Shown: positions 34,781-43,933 of the stretch, in pieces
Layout: each line of letters starts with the position of its first letter
Position numbering within the stretch: position 1 is the first letter of the stretch
Source of the DNA: JANQPX01 sp039197065
GTDB lineage: Bacteria > Pseudomonadota > Alphaproteobacteria > Geminicoccales > Geminicoccaceae
Reading direction: 5' to 3'
Length of the DNA stretch: 64,000 bases
Assembly: GCA_039197065.1 (NCBI GenBank)
Contig: JBCCUL010000031.1
Span: forward strand, 1 to 64,000
The notes under the pieces: generated by a model
The model's database searches: none
The model's input: only the letters and a program-made list of their open reading frames with translations
What the model was told of the DNA's origin: nothing
Translations under genes and position numbers: made by a program

Positions 34781-35942
34781 GAACTTGGCTCCTCTCCGAT
34801 TCCTCAGTTGTTGCTGATGCTGTCGATGCCGCGATTCCCGGGAACAGAGCGCAAATGGCTTGAACGGCACGTTCAAGGTCGTCAGGCGTCTTTGGCGTGA
34901 AGGGCGCGTTCACCTTTTCGCTGTCCTGCACGTAGCCGCGAGCGCGCAAGTTCTCGTGGAAGGTGTTCATATCCCGTGCCGGCACCCAGAGACCTTTGAT
35001 GGTCGCCGAGCGGCGAAGGCGTTCGAACATGCTGTCCGGATCGCGTGGCCGCGTCATCCACCGACTTCGTTTGCGTATGGGCACCTCGAAGATCGAGACC
35101 GGTCGGCCGCTGGCGATGGCTTCCGCCGCCATCGAGGCGCTGTCGCTGGTGATGACGAAGCGATCGGCGAGTGCCAGAAAGCCGAGATGCGGATTGCGCC
35201 TCGCCGCCTTGTCCCAACGGAACGTGACATGCGGAGCATCGATAGCCGCGAACATCGCGTCCGCCGCTGCTTTCGGCGTTCGTCCACTGGTGCTGATCAG
35301 GAGCGAGCCGCCGGTGGCCTCGGCGAGATCATTAGCCTTGGCCGCGAGCTTCCTGCCGGTGTCTTCAGTGAACCGGCAGGATCCACTGTTGCCGCCGACC
35401 AATACCGTGATCCAAGGCTTCGGCAGATGGACAATCTCATGTCGCCATTCATCGGCAGCGCTCGACAGCGCCTCGTCGCTCGGCAAATTGAGCGGCAGCG
35501 TGTTCATCAAGATGTTCGGTCGCTCGGGCAAACGGTATTGCGGCGTCGTGACGACCAGGTCGAAGAGATCGAGATCGGCCCAGGGGCGACCCACACACAC
35601 GATCTTGCTCCGCCCTTCGGACATCGCCTTGATACGCTCGGAGTCGATTACCCGCCGCCCGCCGGTGATCAGGATCAGGTCCGGCCAGAGCAAGCTCGAA
35701 AGCAGCGGTTTGTTTCGGCGAAGGCGCATGCCGGCGGCGCGGGCCACACGATCGACGATGGTCATCGGCACATTGTCGACGTCGCCTTTGACTTCGAACG
35801 GCCAGCCAAGGGCTTGTGCCAGAATCATCAACTGAGCGTTATCGCCCCGCGTCGTGCCGAAGAGGACACAGACCCGCGGCGGCGCCGCATGAGCCTCGGG
35901 AGACTTCAAGGCTGTTCGCAGATCGAGCGACCGGCTACGCAT
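34758..35942 (-). CDS. ELM1-like (mitochondrial fission ELM1 family) protein
   Basis: This is a 394-residue protein resembling the ELM1/DUF1022 family, which has a GT-B-like fold. Visible blocks are FGTTRGDNAQLMILAQALG near the start, VCVGRPWADLDLFDLVVTTPQYRLP, VLVGGNSGSCRFTEDTG, and ITSDSASMAAEAIASGRPVSIFEV. Bacterial members occur in envelope-glycan loci and may be glycosyltransferases. It is the first gene of a five-gene minus-strand unit. Confidence 0.75.
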   Translation of the reverse strand: MRSRSLDLRTALKSPEAHAAPPRVCVLFGTTRGDNAQLMILAQALGWPFEVKGDVDNVPMTIVDRVARAAGMRLRRNKPLLSSLLWPDLILITGGRRVIDSERIKAMSEGRSKIVCVGRPWADLDLFDLVVTTPQYRLPERPNILMNTLPLNLPSDEALSSAADEWRHEIVHLPKPWITVLVGGNSGSCRFTEDTGRKLAAKANDLAEATGGSLLISTSGRTPKAAADAMFAAIDAPHVTFRWDKAARRNPHLGFLALADRFVITSDSASMAAEAIASGRPVSIFEVPIRKRSRWMTRPRDPDSMFERLRRSATIKGLWVPARDMNTFHENLRARGYVQDSEKVNAPFTPKTPDDLERAVQAICALFPGIAASTASATTEESERSQVHGLALAG

Positions 35943-36270
35943 GCACGAATCCACCCTTCGAAAAAACTTACGGGACCTGTGCAAGACGCAGGAGAATAGG
36001 GACAGATTAATGATTTTCGGATGACAATTGCGTGGCGCAGGCAACGACTGTTGCAGCTAGATAACGGTGCTGCGGGCCAGACCGGCCATGGCGAACAACC
36101 GTGATCAGGCGACCTGAGGGTACGGCCGCTTCGGAAGATCCCCAAGACGGGGATTATTTCATGTGGTCACGCCACGAGAATCAGAACGTGAAGTGTCGCG
36201 GAGATCTGCTTGCCGTCTTTCTTAGATGCAATTAGCGAAACCAAGTTGGTCCCAACAGAGAAGGCCTGAC
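35943..36270. other. Intergenic region, no gene seen
   Basis: This 328-base spacer between the glycan operon promoter side and the SPOR gene has no convincing coding frame and no clear terminator. It presumably holds the glycan operon promoter. Confidence 0.5.
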
Positions 36271-36996
36271 CTATTTGTTGGGATGCACAACAAAGCAATC
36301 CACATCAGCCACTAATAAATCCGCACACCAACCTCTCGCGGCATCCTCGCCATCGAAGGGGCCAGTATGAACAGCATATAGCGTGTCTTTCGACGGCATG
36401 GTCAAAATGGGCTGGAAATGTGCATCAATGCCGTAAGTCATTGCCGAGACCGCAGATGGCAAGTTGTCCCAGTATTCTCGCGCAGCAGATTCACTGCTAA
36501 GCGCCGCCAGCTGCACATAGAAATCGTCGACTTCCTCCTTGCTGGCTGCGTGAGTGGACGCTGCAGGGGCGGCTTCTTCGGTCGTCGTGGCCTGCTCGCC
36601 ATGAAACGTGGCCAGCATGATCACAGGCTCGGACTGAGGATATGTCGTGTCAGGGGAGCCCAACACCGTTTTGATGCCCGACCAGAGCTGGGCGAAGGTG
36701 TATTCCTTGGTCGCTGCCGAGGCCGACTGGCTTCCCCCGCAATAACGTTCCTGCCCGCTTACCAAGCCGCCATGATCTTTGCATCTGCCATCGTCATAGT
36801 CTTGACGATCGGTGCTACTCGCTTCTTGGTCTGTGCCGCCATCGCCGCCATCGCCGCCATCGCCGCCATCGCCGCCATCGCCGCCATCATCCGGGGCACA
36901 TTGTGCATAGGCGTTGAATGCGCCCGTGCTTACGAGAAGAAAAGCAATCAAACTTAAAGAAGCCAGATTCACGAAATTCGGATGTTTCAAGTCCAT
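36271..36996 (-). CDS. Secreted SPOR-domain protein with Gly-Asp repeats
   Basis: This 241-residue exported protein has a signal peptide (residues 1-31, cleavage after AYA), a Cys and a low-complexity GGD-repeat linker, a middle region ending in Ala/Thr-rich sequence, and a C-terminal SPOR-like domain (DDFYVQLAALSSESAAREYWDNL onwards). SPOR domains bind denuded peptidoglycan. AGGAG lies ten bases before the ATG. It lies 80 bases after the TIR-STAND-FGE gene on the same strand, so it may be its partner. Confidence 0.68.
   Translation of the reverse strand: MDLKHPNFVNLASLSLIAFLLVSTGAFNAYAQCAPDDGGDGGDGGDGGDGGDGGTDQEASSTDRQDYDDGRCKDHGGLVSGQERYCGGSQSASAATKEYTFAQLWSGIKTVLGSPDTTYPQSEPVIMLATFHGEQATTTEEAAPAASTHAASKEEVDDFYVQLAALSSESAAREYWDNLPSAVSAMTYGIDAHFQPILTMPSKDTLYAVHTGPFDGEDAARGWCADLLVADVDCFVVHPNK
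36835..36888. repeat. Nine-base microsatellite (six copies) in the SPOR gene
   Basis: Six perfect tandem copies of GCCGCCATC encode the GGD linker. Copy-number change would stay in frame, so linker length could vary by slippage. Confidence 0.9.
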
Positions 36997-37076
36997 AAAA
37001 AGCCACTCCTAATTAAATTCTCCTCTTAAGTGCATTAAGTGCAAATCTTATCAACCCTTTCAAGATTGTCGGATCG

Positions 37077-37367
37077 TTATCGTCTTGTGCGGGCCAGTCG
37101 AAAACCGGTGAAATTGGACCTGAGAAGAGGGTCCTGCTTGCCGCGATCGGCAAGACGCCAGGCGCTGAGATTCTCCCAAGACCCGCCGCGGACATTTCGG
37201 GAAAGTGTCGCGGCATCTTCCGGCTCCGGCGGATTGGCTGCCAAAGTGTAGCGCGGTGGCGGCCAGTCCATGCTGGGCGCAACCCACGGCGAGCCGTCCA
37301 GAGGCGCTCCCTGGTAATTCATGTGATGCCAATCAGCTACCCATTCCCAGACATTGCCTGCTGTGTC
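37077..37367 (-). pseudogene. Cut-off C-terminus of the FGE domain
   Basis: In the same frame as the TIR-STAND gene, directly after its TAA, the sequence continues DTAGNVWEWVADWHHMNY and ends NVRGGSWENLSAWRLADRG, then FTGFRLARTRR. These are the hallmark last blocks of a formylglycine-generating-enzyme-like domain (GNVWEW, RGGSW, GFR). The codon now TAA should be a Tyr (family pattern F-x-LYD-x-AGNVWEW), so one base change separates this 97-codon tail from the main protein. Confidence 0.85.
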
Positions 37368-40193
37368 TTAGAGGTCAAAGGGGTTGGGCTGAAAGCTGCC
37401 GACGGGCGCCGTGTGTTCATGGTCATCATTGCCGCAGATCCCAATCGCCACGCATCGTTCTGGATCCGCGGTCCGACAGCCTTTTTGCTCGCCGTTGCAG
37501 GGGATATGTTGGGTGACATCGCAAAACCTTGCGGGGCCATTGGCGAAACCACAGCCATCGGCGATGTCATCGCCCCAGAAGTAGTCATGCTCTCGAACCG
37601 TAGCGTCGGATCGCCCGCCCGCCGCGTAAGCCCATTCCGCCTCGGATGGCAGGCGGTACACATAGCCATCGTCCAACTCATCGGTCAGCCATTTGGCGTA
37701 AGCGACGGCTTCGAACCAATCGACACAGGTCACGGGATGCCTGGCCGATTGTTTGAATCCTGGCGACATCCAGCTCGCCTCGATGAAGTGTTGGCCGTCT
37801 CTTCCTTGCTTGACGAAGCATCCCGGCCGCTCATGGAGATGTTGGGGCAGATGCGCATCGCGTTCTTCGGCGACCCGAGATTCATATTCGCTATCCGAAG
37901 CAAACGTGCAGAAATCGCCGACCGTCACCTCATGCTTGGCTATGTCAAAGGCAACGATGTCGACCAATCGGGAGGGTAGTTCATCTTCGGTCACCGTTGC
38001 GCCCGAAGGATCGGCCTTGATGACTTGGCCTTCCGTCGATCCCATCAGGAACCTGCCGCCGGGCAAAGACGCCCAAGACTGTTCCCCCAGTTTTCCGGCC
38101 TCACATTGATAGGTCTTATCGATACCGAGGCAGGAAAACGCCTTGTCGACGCCGAGGTCGCATTTCTCTTTCGTCGTCAGTTCGATCTCATCTTCAGCAA
38201 GACCGGCGGCAAGGACCCCGGCTTTTAGATGCTCAAGCTCCTTTACCGCGATTGTTCTGGCGGAGGCCTCCCTCTGCTTATCCTCGAAGTCAACCGTGCC
38301 GATAAAATCGGCGACTTCTCTCTGCCGTCTTTCCTTTTCTGCTTCAAAGTAATTGTAAGAACTATACGCTGCCAGGATCGCAAGCACTGACAGGGGGGCG
38401 AGACTCCACTTACGGTAAGTCGCTCGCTTCGACGTCTTGATGAAGGCGGCAATTGCCACCTCCTCCTTCTTCAAATCGGGATTTTGCTTCAACAGGTGAG
38501 AAGCGTCCCACAACAACTTTCCGGTGAGACGTGGGCCACCTTCCTTGCGTTCCGCCAGACGAGCACGCAGCTTCTCGAGTGTCCTTCGCTCGTCAGTGCT
38601 CTCTCTCAGCCACGTTTTGATAGGTAGCAGATCCTGCCAATCGTCGATCAAACGTTCATGAGCGATCGCGATGCTGCCATCCTTCTGACCGATGATGAGC
38701 CTCGCGTTTTCAAGCCGTTTGATCAGATCAAGACTGCCTTTCGGAAGTTGCGTGCGCAGAACGGGATTACGTAGAAACCGTTCGCCGTCGATGGCCGCAT
38801 TGTCGGCTCGGATCAAATGGTGAACGAAGGCCCGTTTCAGCGCGTTCTCCTCATCAGCCGATGGTTTCAGCCCATGCAAGGCGTCCTTGAGCTTCTTCTC
38901 GATCGCACCTTCGACTCCGCCTAGAGCATGGTAGGCCTCAAGGGTTAGCTGATTCTGGTCTTTGCATTGCTCATAAAGTGCGCGGAGAGTGTAGGCCAGG
39001 AGCGGCAGGCCGCCTGCATCGCGACTGTCGTCGACCATCTGCAGGACCAGGCCGGGATCAAGAGTGATGCCGAAGCGGTCGGCCGGTCGCCCGATGACTT
39101 CAGCCAGGTTTCGGATCGGATCGAGGAAGGAGGGTTTCAGGACCCTGTCGACCGGCATGAAGCTCTGTAGCGCCTGATAAAACTCTGTCCTGATGGTGTA
39201 GAGAATAACGATCTGTCGTTGTTTCGATTCCAGCAGCTGGCGCAGCATATCAAGCAATTGGAAGGCTTCGCTGGTCCGGTCGGTCTGGGCGGAAGGCAGC
39301 AGCGCTTCCGCCTGATCGATGGTGACGACGACCGTCGATCCGGTCGCCTGTTCGAGTGAGCGCAGGGCCTGATGAATGAAGGCGATCAATTCGTCGGACG
39401 TTTGTGGCAGTGGCTTGGGTAAGCTGAACGACACGCCGTATTGGATCGAAGCCTTCTCAAGTTCATGGAAAAACCGATGAAGCGGTTCCCGATTGGGATC
39501 GAATGCCGAAAGCGCAATCCAGCCGGCCTTTTGCTTCAGTCGCGGTATCAGCCCGGCCTTGACCAGCGATGACTTGCCCGAACCGGAGACGCCGGAAATC
39601 ACGATCGCCTGTAGCTGCCCCGGCTGCCGCGCGCGATTGAGCGCCTCGAGATAGTCGGTGATGTCATCGTCTCGACCGAAAAAGACGCCGGCGTGCTTCT
39701 CTTCGAAAGCGACGGATCCGGGATAAGGACCATCCTCCGGTATCGTGAACCAGTCGTCGGGATCCAAGCCGGAACGATCGAGCTGATCGAGCAGGTGCTG
39801 CCAGATCTTGGGACTGTCGATGCCGAAATCGATATGCTGACGCTGATCAAGCAGTGTCGGCGCGCTGGTCAGGCGGTTCTTGTCGAAGCCCGGCAGGATG
39901 AGCGGGAAGAAATCCTTGTCATAGAATTTGGCAAACGTCGCTTCGGTATGACACCATTGCGACTCGATCCAGTCTTCGGAGACAAGGGCGAGAACGACGC
40001 GGCAACGCCTAAGAGCACGCTCCAGGCGCTGAAGCCAATCATCGCCAACATGGATGTCTTCACGGTCTAGGAAGACGTCCCAGCTGGGACGATCGCTTTT
40101 GAGCTTGGCCTTTATCTGCTTGGCTAACCTGTGATCGGCATGGCTATGACTCAAAAAGATGTCAGACCCATGTTGACGCATGCTCAATTCCAT
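37368..40193 (-). CDS. TIR-STAND NTPase-FGE protein, truncated by an in-frame stop
   Basis: This is a 941-residue multidomain protein. Residues 10-125 form a TIR domain (SDIFLSHSHADH; ESQWCHTE carries the likely NADase Glu84). Residues 165-560 form a STAND-type NTPase (FFGRDDDI, Walker A GVSGSGKSS at 201, Walker B VVVTIDQAEALL). A single membrane helix follows near 597-616, then an FGE-sulfatase-like domain from about 707 (PGGRFLMGSTEGQ, HPVTCVDWFEAVAYAKWL, RLPSEAEWAYAAGG). The frame stops at PNPFDL, inside the FGE core; the rest lies downstream in frame. The start MELSMRQHG has a GGGG nearby. The architecture is that of bacterial conflict or immune sensors, where ligand binding triggers TIR NAD cleavage. 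That role is inferred. Confidence 0.85.
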   Translation of the reverse strand: MELSMRQHGSDIFLSHSHADHRLAKQIKAKLKSDRPSWDVFLDREDIHVGDDWLQRLERALRRCRVVLALVSEDWIESQWCHTEATFAKFYDKDFFPLILPGFDKNRLTSAPTLLDQRQHIDFGIDSPKIWQHLLDQLDRSGLDPDDWFTIPEDGPYPGSVAFEEKHAGVFFGRDDDITDYLEALNRARQPGQLQAIVISGVSGSGKSSLVKAGLIPRLKQKAGWIALSAFDPNREPLHRFFHELEKASIQYGVSFSLPKPLPQTSDELIAFIHQALRSLEQATGSTVVVTIDQAEALLPSAQTDRTSEAFQLLDMLRQLLESKQRQIVILYTIRTEFYQALQSFMPVDRVLKPSFLDPIRNLAEVIGRPADRFGITLDPGLVLQMVDDSRDAGGLPLLAYTLRALYEQCKDQNQLTLEAYHALGGVEGAIEKKLKDALHGLKPSADEENALKRAFVHHLIRADNAAIDGERFLRNPVLRTQLPKGSLDLIKRLENARLIIGQKDGSIAIAHERLIDDWQDLLPIKTWLRESTDERRTLEKLRARLAERKEGGPRLTGKLLWDASHLLKQNPDLKKEEVAIAAFIKTSKRATYRKWSLAPLSVLAILAAYSSYNYFEAEKERRQREVADFIGTVDFEDKQREASARTIAVKELEHLKAGVLAAGLAEDEIELTTKEKCDLGVDKAFSCLGIDKTYQCEAGKLGEQSWASLPGGRFLMGSTEGQVIKADPSGATVTEDELPSRLVDIVAFDIAKHEVTVGDFCTFASDSEYESRVAEERDAHLPQHLHERPGCFVKQGRDGQHFIEASWMSPGFKQSARHPVTCVDWFEAVAYAKWLTDELDDGYVYRLPSEAEWAYAAGGRSDATVREHDYFWGDDIADGCGFANGPARFCDVTQHIPCNGEQKGCRTADPERCVAIGICGNDDHEHTAPVGSFQPNPFDL

Positions 40194-40566
40194 TTGCCCC
40201 AACAAAACGCTAATTTAAACCCGGAGTATTTTGGTTTTGTCAATCAATTAACTGTCAGTTTTTTTAATGCCCTATAGTTTCTATGCTAATCCAGCGCCGC
40301 TGTTCTATTTCGTCACGCGCTCGATACATACCAACTTTCAGAGTTCATTAGATCTCTCGATCTATGCAATCATCATTCCTCCTTTTATTTCTCTGGACAC
40401 CTTTCTATTTTTATAAATCTGATCGCCCTTGCTTCCAGGCGAGGGAGCGAGGCAACGTCAGTTGGCCTCAAGCCTACCGCTTAAGTCGGATGTCCGGTCG
40501 AAATGCGGGCAATTCACAAAGGCAATCGCCGGATTGACAACCTTCCGCAGGACAGGTGCCTGGCGG
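40194..40566. other. AT-rich intergenic region
   Basis: This 373-base spacer is conspicuously AT-rich at 40200-40430 and has no convincing gene. It must hold the promoter of the TIR-STAND gene and the end of the peptide-transport operon. Confidence 0.5.
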
Positions 40567-41226
40567 CTACCAGCAAAAGGGTTTTGTTCTATTAGGCAAA
40601 GAGCTGCGGAACGCTCGATAGGATGGATCGGTTGATTGTTCATAGAGATTTTGAAGAGCAGTCACGGGGTCAGGGGCAAAATCGACGCGGAGATTGAGTG
40701 GCCAGGGGGCCTCGTCTTGCGCCAGCATGGCGCTGGAACAGGTGCCGCGCTTGTCCCCGCCGCTCGCCTCGGCGGCTTCGAGTGCAGCTAACAGTCTCGC
40801 AGCAAGCGGAAGTCCTTTTCCGTTCCGATAGGCTGTTTCCATTGCGGGCAGGACATGCTCGTTCGCCAGCATATTGCCGCCGACGATGATGTCATCGGCT
40901 TCGATGATGCCGAGGACAGTTTCATTCGCCTTACCGGTCGCGCCTGCGGCGCCGCCGTTTCCATCCATCACGAGAAGCTGCCGCCAGTCTCGACCTTGGT
41001 CGCGCGTCGTAAGGGCTTCGACCACCTCTTTTGCCGTCCACCCGGACTCGAGCAGGCGAAAGCCGTCCTCGGCATAGAGCGGATTGGTCGTGTAACCCTG
41101 TGTCGCGATCGCGCCGACGCCGGGACGGAGATGGGGCACCTGCGCGCCGACGGCGATTTTCCCAGTGGCGGTCGCAACGCCGAGGAAGCCGGTCTCGGGA
41201 TCGCGGGCAATGATCGAGAAGGTCAT
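40567..41226 (-). CDS. DUF1028 family Ntn-hydrolase-like protein
   Basis: This 219-residue protein opens MTFSIIARDPETGFLGVATATGKIAVGAQVPH and has ATQGYTTNPLYAEDG, the hallmarks of DUF1028, a family with an N-terminal-nucleophile-hydrolase-like fold. The start overlaps the preceding gene by four bases. It closes a peptide-type ABC operon, so it may hydrolyse an imported amide or peptide. The substrate is unknown. Confidence 0.85.
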   Translation of the reverse strand: MTFSIIARDPETGFLGVATATGKIAVGAQVPHLRPGVGAIATQGYTTNPLYAEDGFRLLESGWTAKEVVEALTTRDQGRDWRQLLVMDGNGGAAGATGKANETVLGIIEADDIIVGGNMLANEHVLPAMETAYRNGKGLPLAARLLAALEAAEASGGDKRGTCSSAMLAQDEAPWPLNLRVDFAPDPVTALQNLYEQSTDPSYRAFRSSLPNRTKPFCW

Positions 41227-42191
41227 GTTTTTCGGACACCTTCGGCTGTTCGGACGCCGATGGTCACGCGGTCGCGGCCGCTTAGCGAGACGAGGCGGCC
41301 TTCGCAAACGACGCAATAGGGCTCGGCGATCGTGTGGCCGATGGTGCGGCCATCTCGTCGAACAATTGCAGCAAAATCAATGACGGCGCCATCCCGGCCT
41401 GATCCGAGCCAGCTTGGCTGCGTCACGGCAATGCCGACGGCGCACCCATCGTCATCGACATTGACGGCATTCGTGTCGCCGAGCTCGATAGGCGTGCCGG
41501 CGGCGATCGTAATCCAGAAGTCTGCGCGATCTTCAGGCTTCATGGCGTCGAGCGCGACTGCTGCTGCGAGCTCGGCGAGCGCCTGATGCGGGTGGATGGC
41601 ATTGTGCAGAACGGCGACGGCGGCCGGGCCAGCCGAGGCGTCACTTTTCAGCGCTCGGCCGAGATCGCCGCGCTTGGCGACATGCGCTGTATTGCCGGCG
41701 AAGGGCTCACCGTCGAGGCCGAGCGCGATGATGCCGGCATCGGCCTCAGGATTTTGCTCCAGCACGAGATCGGCCGCCCGCGCCGCCGGCAAGCCGTCGG
41801 CCATGCGATCGAGCACAGCCTGGTTCAGGGCGATGCCGTTCTGACCCGGCATGTTGGGCAGGCGGTGGCCGGTGACGATGCCGACGCCAGCCGCAGCGGG
41901 TGTGAACTGGTTCAACGGCGCCGGACGATCCGGCCCGCTGGACATGAGGCCGGCGAGCGGGGCGTCGGCGATCTCAGCGGGAGGGTCGATGCCGGTCAAC
42001 TCGCCGTCGGTAAAGAGCGTCGTCGTGCCGCCGCGCTGGGTTTCGGCGCGGAGTACGTCGCCGCTCGCCGCGATAGCCACGAAACTGACGAAGCCGCCGA
42101 TGGCGCCCCGGCCGACCTTCTCGACGGCGGCCAATGCTCGGAATACCGCAAGGCCGGCGCCCGGCCCGCGGACCGCGATGCCGATGGTCAT
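41223..42191 (-). CDS. Conserved hypothetical protein between Dpp and DUF1028
   Basis: I do not recognise the family of this 322-residue protein. It is Ala/Gly-rich without a signal peptide, begins MTIGIAVRGPGAGLAVFRALAAVEKVGRGAIGG, and contains HAIHPHQALAELAAAVALDAMKPEDR-like and NAVNVDDDG segments. The repeated Gly-rich turns and small-residue strands suggest a compact alpha/beta enzyme. It overlaps both neighbours by four bases, so it works with the transporter and the DUF1028 protein, perhaps as a second amide hydrolase (inference). Confidence 0.6.
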   Translation of the reverse strand: MTIGIAVRGPGAGLAVFRALAAVEKVGRGAIGGFVSFVAIAASGDVLRAETQRGGTTTLFTDGELTGIDPPAEIADAPLAGLMSSGPDRPAPLNQFTPAAAGVGIVTGHRLPNMPGQNGIALNQAVLDRMADGLPAARAADLVLEQNPEADAGIIALGLDGEPFAGNTAHVAKRGDLGRALKSDASAGPAAVAVLHNAIHPHQALAELAAAVALDAMKPEDRADFWITIAAGTPIELGDTNAVNVDDDGCAVGIAVTQPSWLGSGRDGAVIDFAAIVRRDGRTIGHTIAEPYCVVCEGRLVSLSGRDRVTIGVRTAEGVRKT

Positions 42192-43933
42192 GCCGCCACC
42201 CAGTGATCGGCCGCGACTTCGGTGAGCGGGCCGTTTGGCATGGCGTTCACGTCGAGGGTCGGCAGCACGCCGCGTTGTCGGGTCGGATCGGGGACGGGCA
42301 CGGCGGCGAGCAGGGTTTTCGTATAGGCGTGTCGGGGATCGTTCAGCACGGTTTGGCGCGGTCCCATCTCGACGATCCGGCCCTTATGCATCACCGCGAC
42401 CCGGTGGCTCATCTGCTCGACCACGGCCATGTCGTGGCTGATGAACAGATAGGCGAGACCGAGCGATTGCTGCAGCTCCAGCATCAGTTCCAGCACCTGC
42501 GCCTGCACCGAGACATCGAGGGCTGAGGTCGGCTCGTCCGCGACGATCAGCTTCGGACCGGGCCCAAGGGCGCGCGCGATGCAAATGCGCTGGCGCTGAC
42601 CGCCGGAGAATTCGTGCGGATAGCGGCGCATGTGATCGGCTTCGAGACCCACACGACGGAGCAGTTCCACTGCACGGTCGACAAGCTCCGATCCCGACGC
42701 GATCCCGTGGATCGCCATCGGCTCCATCACCAGCCGCCCCGCCGACATCCGCGGATTGAGCGAGGCAAACGGATCCTGAAAGATCATCTGCATGGTGCGG
42801 CGTGTGCCACGCAGGCTGGACTTTGGAAGTTGTCGGATGTTTCGACCGTCGACCTTTATCTCGCCCGTGTCGACCTCAATGAGGCGGAGCACGGCGCGGC
42901 CTGTCGTCGATTTGCCGGAGCCGCTTTCGCCGACGATCGCCAGCGTCTCGCTGGGAGCGAGGTCGAAGCCGACATCGTCCATGGCGAGCACGCCCTCGCC
43001 CTTCGAGAACCAGCCGCCGTTCCTGAAGCGCTTGGTCAGATTTCTCGCCTTGACCAGTGTGGTCTCGCGTTCTGGCGTCTTCGGGTGGTCGATGACCATT
43101 GGTGGCTCGGTGGTTGTCGCAAGCGAGCCGAGCTTCGGCACGGCCGCGAGCAGCGCCTTTGTGTAGTTCTCCCTGGGCGCATCGAACACGGCACCGACCG
43201 CGCCCTCTTCGACCTTTTGACCGCGGTGCATGACCACCACCCGGTCCGCCATCTCGGCGACGACACCCATGTCGTGTGTGATCAGGATGATGCTGGTGCC
43301 AAAATCGCGCTTGAGGTCGCGCATCAGGTCGAGGATCTGCGCCTGAACCGTGACGTCGAGGGCGGTGGTCGGCTCGTCCGCGATCAGGACGGCGGGATCG
43401 GAGGCCATCGCCATGGCGATCATGATGCGCTGACGCATGCCGCCCGACAGCTCGTGCGGATATTGACGGAGCCGGCTTGCAGCGTTCGGGATGCGCACAC
43501 GGTCGATCATCTCGATCGAGCGTGCTTCGGCCTCGCGCATGCTCATGCCCTTGTGCACGATCAGCCCCTCGGTGAGCTGCCTGCCGATGGTGAGGACAGG
43601 GTTGAGCGAGGTCATCGGCTCCTGGAAGATCATGGTGATGCGATCGCCGCGGAGATCAGTGATCTCAGACTCACTCATTCCCAACAAATTCCCACCGTCG
43701 AACCAGGCCTGCCCGGTCTCGACGGTGGACGTGCTGGGCGGCAGCAGCCCGAGCAGGGCGAGGCTGGACACGCTCTTGCCCGACCCGCTCTCGCCGACGA
43801 TGGCGAGGGTCTCGCCGGCCTCGAGCTCGTAGGACAGATTCTGAACGGCGCGGTTCCTGTTCTCCCCGCGGCCAAAGCTGACCGAGAGGTTCTTGACGCT
43901 AAGAACAAAATCGGGGGTGCGCCTCGCACTCAT
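42188..43933 (-). CDS. Fused DppD-DppF-type ABC ATPase
   Basis: This 581-residue protein carries two complete peptide-transporter ATPase domains. The first has Walker A GESGSGKSV and signature LSGGMRQRIMIAMA; the second (after about residue 290) has GESGSGKST and FSGGQRQRICIARA. Both keep Walker B (LIADEPTTALD, IVADEPTSALD). Such fusions (GsiA-like) replace separate DppD and DppF. It overlaps dppC by four bases. Confidence 0.9.
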   Translation of the reverse strand: MSARRTPDFVLSVKNLSVSFGRGENRNRAVQNLSYELEAGETLAIVGESGSGKSVSSLALLGLLPPSTSTVETGQAWFDGGNLLGMSESEITDLRGDRITMIFQEPMTSLNPVLTIGRQLTEGLIVHKGMSMREAEARSIEMIDRVRIPNAASRLRQYPHELSGGMRQRIMIAMAMASDPAVLIADEPTTALDVTVQAQILDLMRDLKRDFGTSIILITHDMGVVAEMADRVVVMHRGQKVEEGAVGAVFDAPRENYTKALLAAVPKLGSLATTTEPPMVIDHPKTPERETTLVKARNLTKRFRNGGWFSKGEGVLAMDDVGFDLAPSETLAIVGESGSGKSTTGRAVLRLIEVDTGEIKVDGRNIRQLPKSSLRGTRRTMQMIFQDPFASLNPRMSAGRLVMEPMAIHGIASGSELVDRAVELLRRVGLEADHMRRYPHEFSGGQRQRICIARALGPGPKLIVADEPTSALDVSVQAQVLELMLELQQSLGLAYLFISHDMAVVEQMSHRVAVMHKGRIVEMGPRQTVLNDPRHAYTKTLLAAVPVPDPTRQRGVLPTLDVNAMPNGPLTEVAADHWVAA

